Shown: positions 43,246-52,298 of the stretch, piece by piece
Position numbering within the stretch: the first letter of the stretch is position 1
How the letters are laid out: every line of letters begins with the position of its first letter
From: Methylocystis sp. ATCC 49242
GTDB lineage: Bacteria > Pseudomonadota > Alphaproteobacteria > Rhizobiales > Beijerinckiaceae
Reading direction: 5' to 3'
NCBI RefSeq assembly: GCF_000188155.2
Contig: NZ_KE124774.1
Coordinates: 3,736,934-3,800,933, forward strand
Length of the DNA: 64,000 nt
The notes under the pieces: model-generated
The model's input: only the letters and a program-made list of their open reading frames with translations
Databases searched by the model: none
What the model was told of the DNA's origin: nothing
Translations under genes and position numbers: made by a program

Positions 43246-45024
43246 TCATGCGGAGCCCTTCACGACCGTCTGGCGCTCGCCGCGCGGCGTCAAGTTCAGG
43301 TGCAGGACGCGGTCGAAAAACCTGTCCTGCGCCTGCGGCCCGTTGATGTAGACGAGCGCGGCATGCGCCAGCTCGTCCGCAAAAACCTTGAAGAGAGTGC
43401 GGCGCGCCTCGGGAGAAAGCGACTCGATCGCCTCGTCGACAATGACGAAGCGCGGCTTGTGCAGCAGGACGCGCGCGAAAGCGAGGCCCTGCTGCTCCGC
43501 GTCCGTCAGCTCCTTTTCCCAATGGGGGATTCGATTGAGCTGGCCCGCGAGATGCGCGAGGCCGAAGCGTGTCAGAACGGCGACGTATTCCTCGTCGGAG
43601 AAATCGCTCGATGAAGCCGGATAAGAGAGAATGTCTCGCAAGGCGAGATCGGCGATGTAGGGCCGCTTTGGGACGAAATAGACGGCGTTCGCCGGCGGCA
43701 GGCTGATGTTCCCGCGTCCCGATGTCCATAATCCCGCGATGGCCCGGAACAGCAGAGTCTTGCCGGAGCCATGCTCGCCTATGACGAGCACATGATCCTG
43801 GGGTGCGATTTCGATATGAGATTCGTCGAGGCGCGTAGAGCCCGATGGCGAATAGAGCTCCAGATTCTCCAGCAGCAGTCGGTCCCGGGAGGTTGATGTG
43901 AATGTGATGCGCGCCGCGTCTGGGGCGGAAGCATCGATGTCGAGCAGAGCCTGCCGGAAGCTTCCGACGCGAAACAATGTCGCACGCCAGTCGGCGATGA
44001 CGCCCGCATTATCGACAAACCAGCGTAACGACTGCTGCGCCTGCGTGAAGGCGCCGACCGCCATGAGCAGTCCGCCGAATGTGAGATTGCCGGCAAAATA
44101 GGCGGGCGCGGCGACGATGATCGGCGCGACGATGGTGAACCAGCCATAGCCGGCCGTGACCCAGGCGAGGTTCGTCGTCGCGGTGACAAGCTGCCGGAGA
44201 ACATCGAGAAGTCGATCGAACTCGATCCGCAGGCGCGCTTGCTCCGCCTCCTCGCCACGATGAATTGCAATCGCCTCGCCATGCGCGTTCACATGCATGA
44301 GCGCGAAGCGCATCTCGGATTCGCGAGCGTAGCGCTCGGCGCCCAGATGCACGAGCGGGCGGCCAACCCGCCAGCTGGCGAGCGACGCGAGGGCGGCGTA
44401 TAGCAGCGCGCACCAGACCATATATCCCGGTATGTCGATATGCGCGCCGAGGAGAGAGAATGTGACGCCCTCGGAGAGCGTCCAGAGGACACCGACGAAG
44501 CTCACCAGCAATAGCGAGGCCTGAACGAGGCCGACGCCAAGATCGGTGGACACCTCTGCGAGATGCTGCGCGTCGGCATGGATTCGCTGGTCGGGATTGA
44601 CCCCGATTTCGCCGGAGCGCGCGATCAGGAATGCGCGCTTGGGCGTCAGCCATTGGGCGAACAGGTCTCGCGTCAGACCTTCGCGCAGTTTGAGCTTGGT
44701 CATCTGCACGAGCCATGTCTGGCTGACGTTCAAAATCAGCAAAGTGATGGCGATGCCCGTGAACACGAGAAGCTGCTCGCCGATCGCGGCAAGATCCTTT
44801 CGCGCGAGCGCGTCGTAAAAAGGCTGGTTCCAGGCGTTGAGCCTGATCTGCCCGTAAGCGGTTGCGGCAATCACCAAGAGCAGGCCCCCGCCGAGCCAAT
44901 AGAGCGCGACCCTCTCGCGCGCGGCGCGCAAGGCAACCAGGATCATTCCCAGATATGGCGCGAATCCGTTGATCGGCGTTTGCTGATCCGTGCTCCTCGG
45001 CGCTTTGCCGTTCCGGTTTGTCAT
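43246..45024 (-). CDS. SbmA/BacA- and YddA-like ABC transporter (permease-ATPase fusion)
   Basis: The protein is 592 residues. A GGGAG site sits 3 nt before the ATG. The membrane half (about 25-370) has the ABC_membrane_2/SbmA features ARKDLAAIGEQLLVF, LREGLTRDLFAQWLTPKRAF and NPDQRIHADAQHLAE. The ATPase domain (about 385-580) has Walker A GEHGSGKT and Walker B PRFVIVDEAIE. The ABC signature reads LTDAEQQGLAFARVLLHKP in place of the usual LSLGEQQR. Relatives import peptides, bleomycin or B12-like compounds, or transport very-long-chain lipids. It is divergent from the beta-glucosidase gene. Signature deviation may lower ATPase activity. Confidence 0.85.
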   Translation of the reverse strand: MTNRNGKAPRSTDQQTPINGFAPYLGMILVALRAARERVALYWLGGGLLLVIAATAYGQIRLNAWNQPFYDALARKDLAAIGEQLLVFTGIAITLLILNVSQTWLVQMTKLKLREGLTRDLFAQWLTPKRAFLIARSGEIGVNPDQRIHADAQHLAEVSTDLGVGLVQASLLLVSFVGVLWTLSEGVTFSLLGAHIDIPGYMVWCALLYAALASLASWRVGRPLVHLGAERYARESEMRFALMHVNAHGEAIAIHRGEEAEQARLRIEFDRLLDVLRQLVTATTNLAWVTAGYGWFTIVAPIIVAAPAYFAGNLTFGGLLMAVGAFTQAQQSLRWFVDNAGVIADWRATLFRVGSFRQALLDIDASAPDAARITFTSTSRDRLLLENLELYSPSGSTRLDESHIEIAPQDHVLVIGEHGSGKTLLFRAIAGLWTSGRGNISLPPANAVYFVPKRPYIADLALRDILSYPASSSDFSDEEYVAVLTRFGLAHLAGQLNRIPHWEKELTDAEQQGLAFARVLLHKPRFVIVDEAIESLSPEARRTLFKVFADELAHAALVYINGPQAQDRFFDRVLHLNLTPRGERQTVVKGSA

Positions 45025-45197
45025 GGGCTCCCGATCCGTGTTCAGCGGTCACAAGAGCGTCGCGACGCTGACTTAATCTTGGCTTGTGAAATTCTGCTAT
45101 ATCCGGTTGGTAGTTTAAACCGCTTCGGTCCCCGCAGGCGAGGCTTTCGCGTCGGGTCAAATGGACGCTGCATCATGAGATTTGTTCGAGGGGAGAC

Positions 45198-47327
45198 ATG
45201 AGCCGGGTCGAGTCGCTTCTGCGGTCCATGACCATCGAGGAAAAGATCGGCCAGCTCAATCTGGTGACGGCGGGGCAGACCGTCACCGGACCGGTCGTCC
45301 ATGTCGAGACCACGGCGGAGATTCGGGCGGGCCGCGTCGGCGGGGTGTTCAACCTTTGGGGGCGCGAGGCGATGGCCGCCGCGCAGAAGCTCGCTGTAGA
45401 AGGGACGCGCCTGGGCGTTCCGCTTTTTTTCGGCCTCGACATCCTCCACGGACACCGGACGATCTTTCCGATTCCACTTGCTGAAGCGGGAGCGTTCGAT
45501 CCGTTGCTCTGGGAGCGCACGGCGCGTGTGGCCGCGATCGAGGCGGCGCATGAGGGCGTCAGCCTGACTTTTGCGCCGATGCTCGATGTCGCGCGCGACC
45601 CGCGCTGGGGACGCATTGCGGAGGGGCCGGGCGAAGATCCGCTCGTCGCCGTCAAAATGGCCGAGGCCAAGATTCGCGGTTTTCAGGGTCGGGCGCTTGA
45701 AGCGCCAACGTCGATCGCCGCCACCGCCAAGCATTTCTGCGCTTATGGCGCGGCGACCGCAGGACGAGACTATGCGGCGGTCGATGTTTCGGAGCGCGCG
45801 CTGCATGAAATCTATCTCCCGCCGTTCCGCGCCGCAGTGGAGGCGGGTTGCGCGGCAATCATGCCCGGTTTCAACAGCCTCGCCGGCGTTCCGATGACCG
45901 CGCATGCGCGCCTGCTGCGCGAATATCTGCGGCGCGACCTCGGTTTCGATGGCGTGATAATAAGCGACTACACCGCCATTGCGGAACTGATCGAACATGG
46001 CGTCGCCGGCGATCTCACTGACGCCGCCGCGCTTGCACTAAGGGCGGGCGTGGACATGGACATGATGAGCATGGCCTATGTTCGCCGCCTGCCGGAGGCG
46101 CTGGCGCGCGGCCTCGTCGATCTGGCTGACGTCGACGCCGCCGCAAGGCGCGTTCTGCTCCTGAAGGAAAGGCTCGGGCTCTTCGACGATCCCTTTCGTT
46201 CGATCGCAGCTGGCGAATACAGCCGAGCCGCGCATCGGGAGCTCGCGCGCGACGCGGCGCGACGTTCGATCACGCTGCTGTCCAACGACGACATTCTCCC
46301 GCTTTCGGCAGATGTGCGTCGAATAGCGGTGATCGGCCCTCTGGCTGACGCGCGCGCGGAAATGCTGGGTCCATGGTATTCCGCAGGCGCGGCGGAAGAT
46401 TGCGTCACGATCCTCGAAGGATTGCGTTTCGCCCTGCCGAATTGCGAGGTCGTTTTTCACGCGGGCGCAGGCATCGACGACGACGACGCGAGCGGAATCG
46501 CGCCGGCTTGCGATATGGCCGCGGGAGCTGACGTAATTGTATTGTGTCTCGGAGAGGCGGAGAAAATGAGCGGCGAGGCGGCCAGCCGCGCGATGATCGG
46601 CTTGCCCGGACGTCAGCGCGAACTCGCTGAAAGAATTCTGGCGACGGGAGTTCCGGTCGTCGCGCTTCTTTCCTCGGGCCGTCCACTCGCCGTGAGCTGG
46701 CTCGTCGAACGTGCTCGCGCCGTCCTCGCGACCTGGTTCCTCGGCGATATCGCTGGCCACGCCATCGCGGATGTTCTCACGGGTCGATACAATCCGAGCG
46801 CGCGGCTTGCCGTCACCTGGCCACGGGAGGTCGGGCAGATACCAATATTCTATGCTTCGCGTTCGACGGGTCGTCCGTGGAATGCAGACAATAGATACAC
46901 AAGCCGATATCTCGATCTCCCCGTCGAGCCGCTTTTTCCCTTCGGTCATGGGCTTTCCTATAGCCATGTCGTCCTGTCCAACCTTCGCGTCGCTCCAAGC
47001 GATATTTCTGCCGATGGGACCGTCGAGATCGTGATTGATGCGCAAAACATCGGCGCGTTCGAGACCGAAGAAACGATTTTTGTCTTCGCGCGCGACGTCG
47101 TTGCGAGCATCGCGCGACCGCTGATGGAATTGAAAGGATGGGTCAAGATCGTATTTTCACCCGGCGAGAGCAGGACGGTCGCCCTCACGTTGAGCGCGGA
47201 TAGTTTCTCGTTTCCGGACGAGGACATGAAGCCAAAGATCGAGCCCGGACAGTTCGAAATTCTTGTCGGCCTCGACGCCGACAGGAAAAATCTGCTGGCG
47301 ACCGTTCTGAACATAACGTCAACATAG
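45198..47327 (+). CDS. bglX: Glycoside hydrolase family 3 beta-glucosidase
   Basis: The protein is 709 residues with no signal peptide, so it is probably cytoplasmic. The start MSRVESLLRSMTIEEKIGQL has a GGGGAGA site just upstream. The N-terminal TIM barrel contains VPLFFGLDILHGHRTIFPIPL, RDPRWGRIAEGPGEDP, AATAKHFCAYG and the nucleophile in GFDGVIISDYTAI (D257). The alpha/beta sandwich holds GEAEKMSGEAASRAMIGLPG. A C-terminal fibronectin-like domain follows FPFGHGLSYS. It hydrolyses beta-glucosides such as cellobiose-type sugars; exact linkage is not predictable. It lies 22 nt upstream of the GH13 gene in the same direction, so an operon is likely. Confidence 0.92.
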   Translation: MSRVESLLRSMTIEEKIGQLNLVTAGQTVTGPVVHVETTAEIRAGRVGGVFNLWGREAMAAAQKLAVEGTRLGVPLFFGLDILHGHRTIFPIPLAEAGAFDPLLWERTARVAAIEAAHEGVSLTFAPMLDVARDPRWGRIAEGPGEDPLVAVKMAEAKIRGFQGRALEAPTSIAATAKHFCAYGAATAGRDYAAVDVSERALHEIYLPPFRAAVEAGCAAIMPGFNSLAGVPMTAHARLLREYLRRDLGFDGVIISDYTAIAELIEHGVAGDLTDAAALALRAGVDMDMMSMAYVRRLPEALARGLVDLADVDAAARRVLLLKERLGLFDDPFRSIAAGEYSRAAHRELARDAARRSITLLSNDDILPLSADVRRIAVIGPLADARAEMLGPWYSAGAAEDCVTILEGLRFALPNCEVVFHAGAGIDDDDASGIAPACDMAAGADVIVLCLGEAEKMSGEAASRAMIGLPGRQRELAERILATGVPVVALLSSGRPLAVSWLVERARAVLATWFLGDIAGHAIADVLTGRYNPSARLAVTWPREVGQIPIFYASRSTGRPWNADNRYTSRYLDLPVEPLFPFGHGLSYSHVVLSNLRVAPSDISADGTVEIVIDAQNIGAFETEETIFVFARDVVASIARPLMELKGWVKIVFSPGESRTVALTLSADSFSFPDEDMKPKIEPGQFEILVGLDADRKNLLATVLNITST

Positions 47328-47349
47328 ATCGACGATTCGGGAGCGCATC

Positions 47350-48930
47350 ATGTCTTTCGCCTGGTGGCAAAAGGGAGTCATCTATCAGATTTATCCGCGC
47401 TCCTTTCAGGATACGAATGGTGACGGCGTCGGCGATCTGGAAGGCGTGCGTCGGCGGCTCGATTATCTCGTCTGGCTTGGAGTCGATGCGATCTGGCTCT
47501 CGCCTTTCTATCCGTCGCCGATGCATGATTTCGGATATGACGTCGCCGACTATTGTAATGTCGACCCGCTGTTCGGCTCGCTGGCCGCCTTCGATGCGCT
47601 CCTGTCGGAAGCGCATCAGCGCGGTTTGAAGATTATCCTCGATTTCGTCCCCAACCATACTTCCAATGCGCATCCATGGTTTCTGGCGAGCAAGCGCTCC
47701 CGGAACGATCCGAAGCGCGACTGGTATATCTGGCGTGATGCGGCGGAGGATGGCGGGCCTCCGAACAATTGGGTCAGCCATTTTGGCGGTAGCGGCTGGA
47801 CCTGGGACGAGGCGACACGACAATATTACTACCACGCCTTCCTGCCCGAGCAGCCAGACCTGAATTGGCGCAACCCGCAGGTTCGCGCCGCAATGCACGA
47901 GGTTTTGCGTTTCTGGCTGCGTCGTGGCGTAGACGGATTCCGCGTCGACGTGATTTCGCATCTCATCAAGGATGCTGCCTTTCGAGACAATCCGGTCAAT
48001 CCCGGCTGGACGGGAAATGGCCCGGACATCATCCGTTTCAAGCAGACATTTTCATCCGATCAACCCGAAGTGCATGAGGTGATCGCCGGTCTTCGACAAG
48101 TCGTCGAAGAATTCGAGGATCGTTTGCTCATCGGCGAGATTTACCTTCCGCTCGACAGGCTGGTTGCTTACTATGGCGACAATTTGAAAGGAGCGCACCT
48201 GCCCTTCAATTTCCAGCTTCTCGATGCAGACTGGAACGCTGCGGGGATCGCCCGTTTGATCGGGAATTACGAGGCGGCGCTACCGAAAGGCGCTTGGCCG
48301 AATTGGGTGTTGAGCAATCATGACCGGCCCCGCGTCGCTGCGCGTGTCGGCGCGGGGCAATCACGCGTCGCAACCATGCTGCTTCTGACATTGCGCGGCA
48401 CGCCGACGCTTTTTTATGGCGACGAAATCGGCATTGGCCATGTGGAGGTGCCGCCGGAGCGATTTCAGGATCCATGGGCAAAGCGCGAGCCCGGTCTCGG
48501 CGTCGGCCGCGATCCGTCGCGAACGCCGATGCAATGGGACGCGAGCGTTTTTGCCGGCTTTTCGACGCGCGAGCCCTGGCTTCCGCTGACGGCCGATCAC
48601 GAAACGCGAAATGTCTCGACGATGAGCGGCGATGAAACGTCGATCCTCGCTCTCGCGAGAAAACTGCTCCGCTTCAGGCGTGAACACGCCGCGGTCAACT
48701 GTGGCGCCTGGCGACTTCTGTCGAGTGACGATGACGTTTTGGCTTACGAGCGTAGAAGCGAAAATGAGCGCGTTTGCGTTGCGCTCAATTTCTCCAACAC
48801 CACGAAGCGGTGGCGATCGGCAATGTGCGAAAGCGCCACAATTGTGTTATCGACGCTAGGCGATCGGGTTAATGAGCCCGTCGGATCGGACGTCCTGTTG
48901 CGCGCCAACGAGGGCGTCCTCATTCAATAA
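47350..48930 (+). CDS. GH13 alpha-glucosidase (oligo-1,6-glucosidase type)
   Basis: The protein is 526 residues. The (beta/alpha)8 barrel starts WWQKGVIYQIYPRSFQDTNGDGVGD and continues AIWLSPFYPSPMHDFGYDVADY and ILDFVPNHTS. The catalytic triad is visible: nucleophile D200 in GVDGFRVDVIS, acid/base E263 in LLIGEIYLP and D325 in LSNHDRPR. The YYHAFLPEQPDLNWRNP segment is typical of GH13_23-like intracellular alpha-glucosidases of alphaproteobacteria. The C-terminal beta domain is complete. It releases glucose from alpha-glucosides (sucrose, isomaltose or maltose type). It is part of a probable operon with the GH3 gene; ppsA follows after 167 nt. Confidence 0.93.
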   Translation: MSFAWWQKGVIYQIYPRSFQDTNGDGVGDLEGVRRRLDYLVWLGVDAIWLSPFYPSPMHDFGYDVADYCNVDPLFGSLAAFDALLSEAHQRGLKIILDFVPNHTSNAHPWFLASKRSRNDPKRDWYIWRDAAEDGGPPNNWVSHFGGSGWTWDEATRQYYYHAFLPEQPDLNWRNPQVRAAMHEVLRFWLRRGVDGFRVDVISHLIKDAAFRDNPVNPGWTGNGPDIIRFKQTFSSDQPEVHEVIAGLRQVVEEFEDRLLIGEIYLPLDRLVAYYGDNLKGAHLPFNFQLLDADWNAAGIARLIGNYEAALPKGAWPNWVLSNHDRPRVAARVGAGQSRVATMLLLTLRGTPTLFYGDEIGIGHVEVPPERFQDPWAKREPGLGVGRDPSRTPMQWDASVFAGFSTREPWLPLTADHETRNVSTMSGDETSILALARKLLRFRREHAAVNCGAWRLLSSDDDVLAYERRSENERVCVALNFSNTTKRWRSAMCESATIVLSTLGDRVNEPVGSDVLLRANEGVLIQ

Positions 48931-49097
48931 CTCCCGCCGGGCCGGCGGCGGCGCGGCGAAATGCCTCACTTCCGAGAGAGGCGAAATCGACGACTGTCGT
49001 TGAACTTCCAGAATTGCGTTGAAGACTCTAACATTCTGCGACCGCCATTCGGCCAGTCGCTCAACATGCGACCACCGCCAACGATCGATGATCCTCA

Positions 49098-51575
49098 ATG
49101 ACTGAAAAAAGAAACACATCGCCTGTCTCGTCCGCCTCTATGACAAGCGCTCGTTCGGGAGTCGGCCGCTTCGTGCGCTTTTTCTCCCAGATCGGCATTG
49201 GCGATGTGCCGCTCGTCGGCGGAAAGAACGCCTCGCTCGGGGAAATGTATCGAGAGCTGACTGCGAAAGGCATCCGTGTTCCCAACGGGTTTGCGATTAC
49301 CGCCGAGGCCTATCGCCATACACTCGAGCACGCCGACGCATGGCCTGCGTTGAAGGAATCGCTCGAGGGGCTGAACCCGGACGACGTCGACGATCTGGCG
49401 CGGCGCGCGGCGCGGGCTCGTCAAATCGTTTATGACGCCGCGCCGCCGCCCGATCTCGAAGCCGATATTCGCGACGCGTTCGCGCAATTGAGAGAGGAAT
49501 ACGGCGCCGAACTGACCGTGGCGGTGCGCTCCTCCGCCACCGCGGAGGACTTGCCGAGCGCGAGCTTCGCCGGGCAGCACGACACCTATCTGAATGTCCG
49601 CGGCGAAGCGGCCGTGATCGACGCCGTCCGGCATTGTCTGGCGAGTCTTTTTACCGACCGCGCCATTCGGTATCGCATCGACAATGGTTTCGACCATTTC
49701 AAGGTCTATAATTCCGTTGGCGTCATGAAAATGGTGCGCTCGGACCTCGCAGCGTCCGGCGTCATCTTCACGATCGATACGGAGACCGGATTCGAGGACG
49801 TCGTTTTCATCACCGGCGCCTATGGCCTTGGCGAAAATGTCGTGCAGGGCGCTGTCGATCCCGACGAGTTCTACGTCTTCAAGCCAACCTATCGCCAAGG
49901 CAAGCGCGCCGTGCTGAAGCGCACGCTCGGACCGAAAAAGATCAAGATGATCTTTTCCGACCGGGGACGCATGACAACCCGCAACATGCCGACCGACCGG
50001 AAGGAAAGAGAGAAATTCTGCATCTCCGACGACGAAGTCGTGACGCTCGCGGGTCAGGCCATCGCCATCGAGGAACATTACAGCGCCAAGGCGGGCGTTC
50101 ACCGTCCCATGGATATCGAATGGGCGAAGGACGGCGTAGATGGCGAACTTTACATAGTTCAGGCCCGCCCCGAAACCGTGGCGTCCCGCCGCGACAGGAA
50201 TGTCGTCGAGGAATACAGGGTCCGCAAGCACGGTCCTCTAAAGGTAGAGGGCCGCGCTGTCGGCACGAAGATCGCGCTGGGCAAGGCGCGCATTATCGAA
50301 CACGCGAGTGAGCTGTCGAGTTTTATGCCGGGAGAAATTCTGGTCGCGGATACGACGTCGCCTGACTGGGGCACGGTGATGAAGTCGGCCGCGGGCATTG
50401 TGACGAACCGCGGCGGCCGCACCTGTCACGCCGCCATCGTCGCGCGTGAACTCGGCATTCCTGCGATTGTCGGAACCGACGCGGCGACGCGCGTCATCCG
50501 CACGGGCGATTTGATTGCGGTCAGTTGCGCCGAGGGTGACGTCGGCAGGGTCTATGAGGGCGCGATCGAGTTCGAGGTCGAGAAGACGAACCTGAAGACA
50601 GTGCCGAAGCCCGCAACGCATATCATGATGAACGTCGGTAATCCCGATATTGCCTTCAGCTTGGCGGCCTTGCCAAATGACGGCGTCGGGCTTGCGCGCA
50701 TGGAGTTCATCATCGCTGAGTCGATCAAAGCTCATCCGATGGCGCTGGTCCATCCGGAACGGCTCGACGCGCGTGAGCGCGAGGCGATTGCGAAAATCAC
50801 CGCACAATACGAGAGCCCGAGCGACTACTTTATTCAGCGTCTGTCTGAGGGGGTCGCGACGATCGCGGCGGCGTTCTATCCCAAGCCTGTCGTCGTGCGC
50901 ATGTCGGATTTCAAGAGCAACGAATATGCGTCGCTTCTCGGCGGACGCGTTTTCGAAGGTGACGAAGCCAATCCCATGATCGGTTTTCGTGGCGCGTCGC
51001 GCTATGCGCATCCCGCCTATCGCGAAGGCTTCGCGCTCGAATGCGCGGCGATGAAACGCGTGCGCGAGGATCTCGGGCTTACGAATGTCAAGTTGATGAT
51101 CCCGTTCTGCCGTCGCATCGAAGAGGCCGAGAGAGTGATTGCGCTGATGCGCGAACTTGGTCTCGAACGCGGCGAAAACGGGCTTGAAATCTACGTGATG
51201 TGCGAGATCCCGAACAATGTCATGCTCATCGATGCGTTCTCGAAACACTTCGACGGGTTCTCGATCGGCTCGAACGACCTCACCCAGCTGACGCTCGGCG
51301 TCGACCGCGACTCTGAAATCGTCGCATTTGATTTCGACGAGCGTGACGAAGGGGTCAAGACCATTATTCGCATGGCGGTGGAGGGCGCACGGCGCAATGG
51401 GCGACATTGCGGCATTTGCGGACAGGCGCCTTCGGATTATCCGGAGATGGCGGAGTTCCTCGTCCGTCTCGGAATCGATTCGATCAGCCTGAACCCGGAC
51501 ACGATCCTTCGCACGACGCTCCGCATCGTCGATCTGGAGCGTACGCTCGGTCGCGGCGGACGGGACAGGAAATAG
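49098..51575 (+). CDS. ppsA: Phosphoenolpyruvate synthase (pyruvate, water dikinase)
   Basis: The protein is 825 residues; M15 (MTSARSGVGRFVRFF) is an alternative start, since E. coli PpsA has 792. The N-terminal ATP-grasp domain has VPLVGGKNASLGEMYREL, RSSATAEDLPSASFAGQHDT and YGLGENVVQG. The swivelling phosphohistidine domain has GGRTCHAAIVARELGIPAIVG with H444. The PEP-binding barrel ends with HCGICGQAPSDYPEMAEFLV, whose cysteine (C774) is catalytic, and GIDSISLNPD. It converts pyruvate and ATP to PEP, AMP and phosphate, a first step in gluconeogenesis from C1-C3 compounds. Converges on the FixJ-type gene; a hairpin lies between. Confidence 0.95.
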   Translation: MTEKRNTSPVSSASMTSARSGVGRFVRFFSQIGIGDVPLVGGKNASLGEMYRELTAKGIRVPNGFAITAEAYRHTLEHADAWPALKESLEGLNPDDVDDLARRAARARQIVYDAAPPPDLEADIRDAFAQLREEYGAELTVAVRSSATAEDLPSASFAGQHDTYLNVRGEAAVIDAVRHCLASLFTDRAIRYRIDNGFDHFKVYNSVGVMKMVRSDLAASGVIFTIDTETGFEDVVFITGAYGLGENVVQGAVDPDEFYVFKPTYRQGKRAVLKRTLGPKKIKMIFSDRGRMTTRNMPTDRKEREKFCISDDEVVTLAGQAIAIEEHYSAKAGVHRPMDIEWAKDGVDGELYIVQARPETVASRRDRNVVEEYRVRKHGPLKVEGRAVGTKIALGKARIIEHASELSSFMPGEILVADTTSPDWGTVMKSAAGIVTNRGGRTCHAAIVARELGIPAIVGTDAATRVIRTGDLIAVSCAEGDVGRVYEGAIEFEVEKTNLKTVPKPATHIMMNVGNPDIAFSLAALPNDGVGLARMEFIIAESIKAHPMALVHPERLDAREREAIAKITAQYESPSDYFIQRLSEGVATIAAAFYPKPVVVRMSDFKSNEYASLLGGRVFEGDEANPMIGFRGASRYAHPAYREGFALECAAMKRVREDLGLTNVKLMIPFCRRIEEAERVIALMRELGLERGENGLEIYVMCEIPNNVMLIDAFSKHFDGFSIGSNDLTQLTLGVDRDSEIVAFDFDERDEGVKTIIRMAVEGARRNGRHCGICGQAPSDYPEMAEFLVRLGIDSISLNPDTILRTTLRIVDLERTLGRGGRDRK

Positions 51576-51635
51576 ATCGCTGCGAGTTCGCCGACCACGG
51601 ATCGGCGGCGTTCTCGCGCATCAAGACTACGATCG

Positions 51636-51664
51636 CGCGAAACGGATGGCGTGTCCGTTTCGCG
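51636..51664. terminator. Strong hairpin between ppsA and FixJ-type gene
   Basis: A perfect 11-bp stem (CGCGAAACGGA at 51636-51646 with TCCGTTTCGCG at 51654-51664) closes a 7-nt loop. It sits 60 bp after the ppsA stop and immediately after the minus-strand stop at 51666. There is no long U tract, so termination efficiency is uncertain. Confidence 0.6.
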
Positions 51665-51665
51665 T

Positions 51666-52298
51666 TCATTCCTGGGCTTCGCCTTCCGGTCCGCTCGACG
51701 CGGCAAGCACCATTTTCACGAGCGCAGCGAGATTGCCGGCTTGCATCTTCGCCATGATGTTTGCGCGATGGACCTCGGTGGTGCGGATGCTGATGCCGAG
51801 CTCATGTGCGATGACCTTGTTCGATTGGCCTTTGAGGAGACCCGCGAGGATCTCGTTTTCGCGCTTGGTCAGGCTGGCGAGCCGATCCTTGGTCGCCTGC
51901 GTTTCACGACTGCGCGATTGTTCCATGCTCCGTCGCGCGAATGCGGCGTCGACGGCCGCGAGCAGCGCGTGGTCTTCGAAAGGTTTTTCCAGCAAATCCA
52001 CGGCGCCGAGCTTCATCGCCTCGACGGCGAGAGGCACGTGCGCGTGCGCGGTCAGGACGATGACCGGCATGGCGATCCGATCCTCTTTCATCCGCGCGAT
52101 GAGCTCGATGCCGCTCATTTCCGGCATGCGAACGTCGGTTATCACGCAACCTTCGCGATTCGTGGCGACGGCCTTCAGAAACGCCGGCGCAGAGGGGTAC
52201 GTGTGGACGCTGAAGCCTTCCGTACTCAACAGAAGCCCGACAGCATCGCGCATTGCCGCATCATCGTCGATCAGGTGAACTATTTTCGTGTCGTTCAT
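51666..52298 (-). CDS. FixJ-type response regulator
   Basis: The protein is 210 residues. The receiver domain has acidic pocket DDD at 11-13, phosphoacceptor D55 (CVITDVRMPEMSG) and K105 (LLEKPFED). A LuxR-type HTH follows (LTKRENEILAGLLKGQSNKVIAHELGISIRTTEVHRANIM), with an extra EVHR helix typical of FixJ. The start overlaps the stop of the kinase gene (ATGA), so the two form one signalling pair. In rhizobia FixJ activates nifA and fixK; here the target is unknown because the partner kinase differs from FixL. Confidence 0.9.
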   Translation of the reverse strand: MNDTKIVHLIDDDAAMRDAVGLLLSTEGFSVHTYPSAPAFLKAVATNREGCVITDVRMPEMSGIELIARMKEDRIAMPVIVLTAHAHVPLAVEAMKLGAVDLLEKPFEDHALLAAVDAAFARRSMEQSRSRETQATKDRLASLTKRENEILAGLLKGQSNKVIAHELGISIRTTEVHRANIMAKMQAGNLAALVKMVLAASSGPEGEAQE

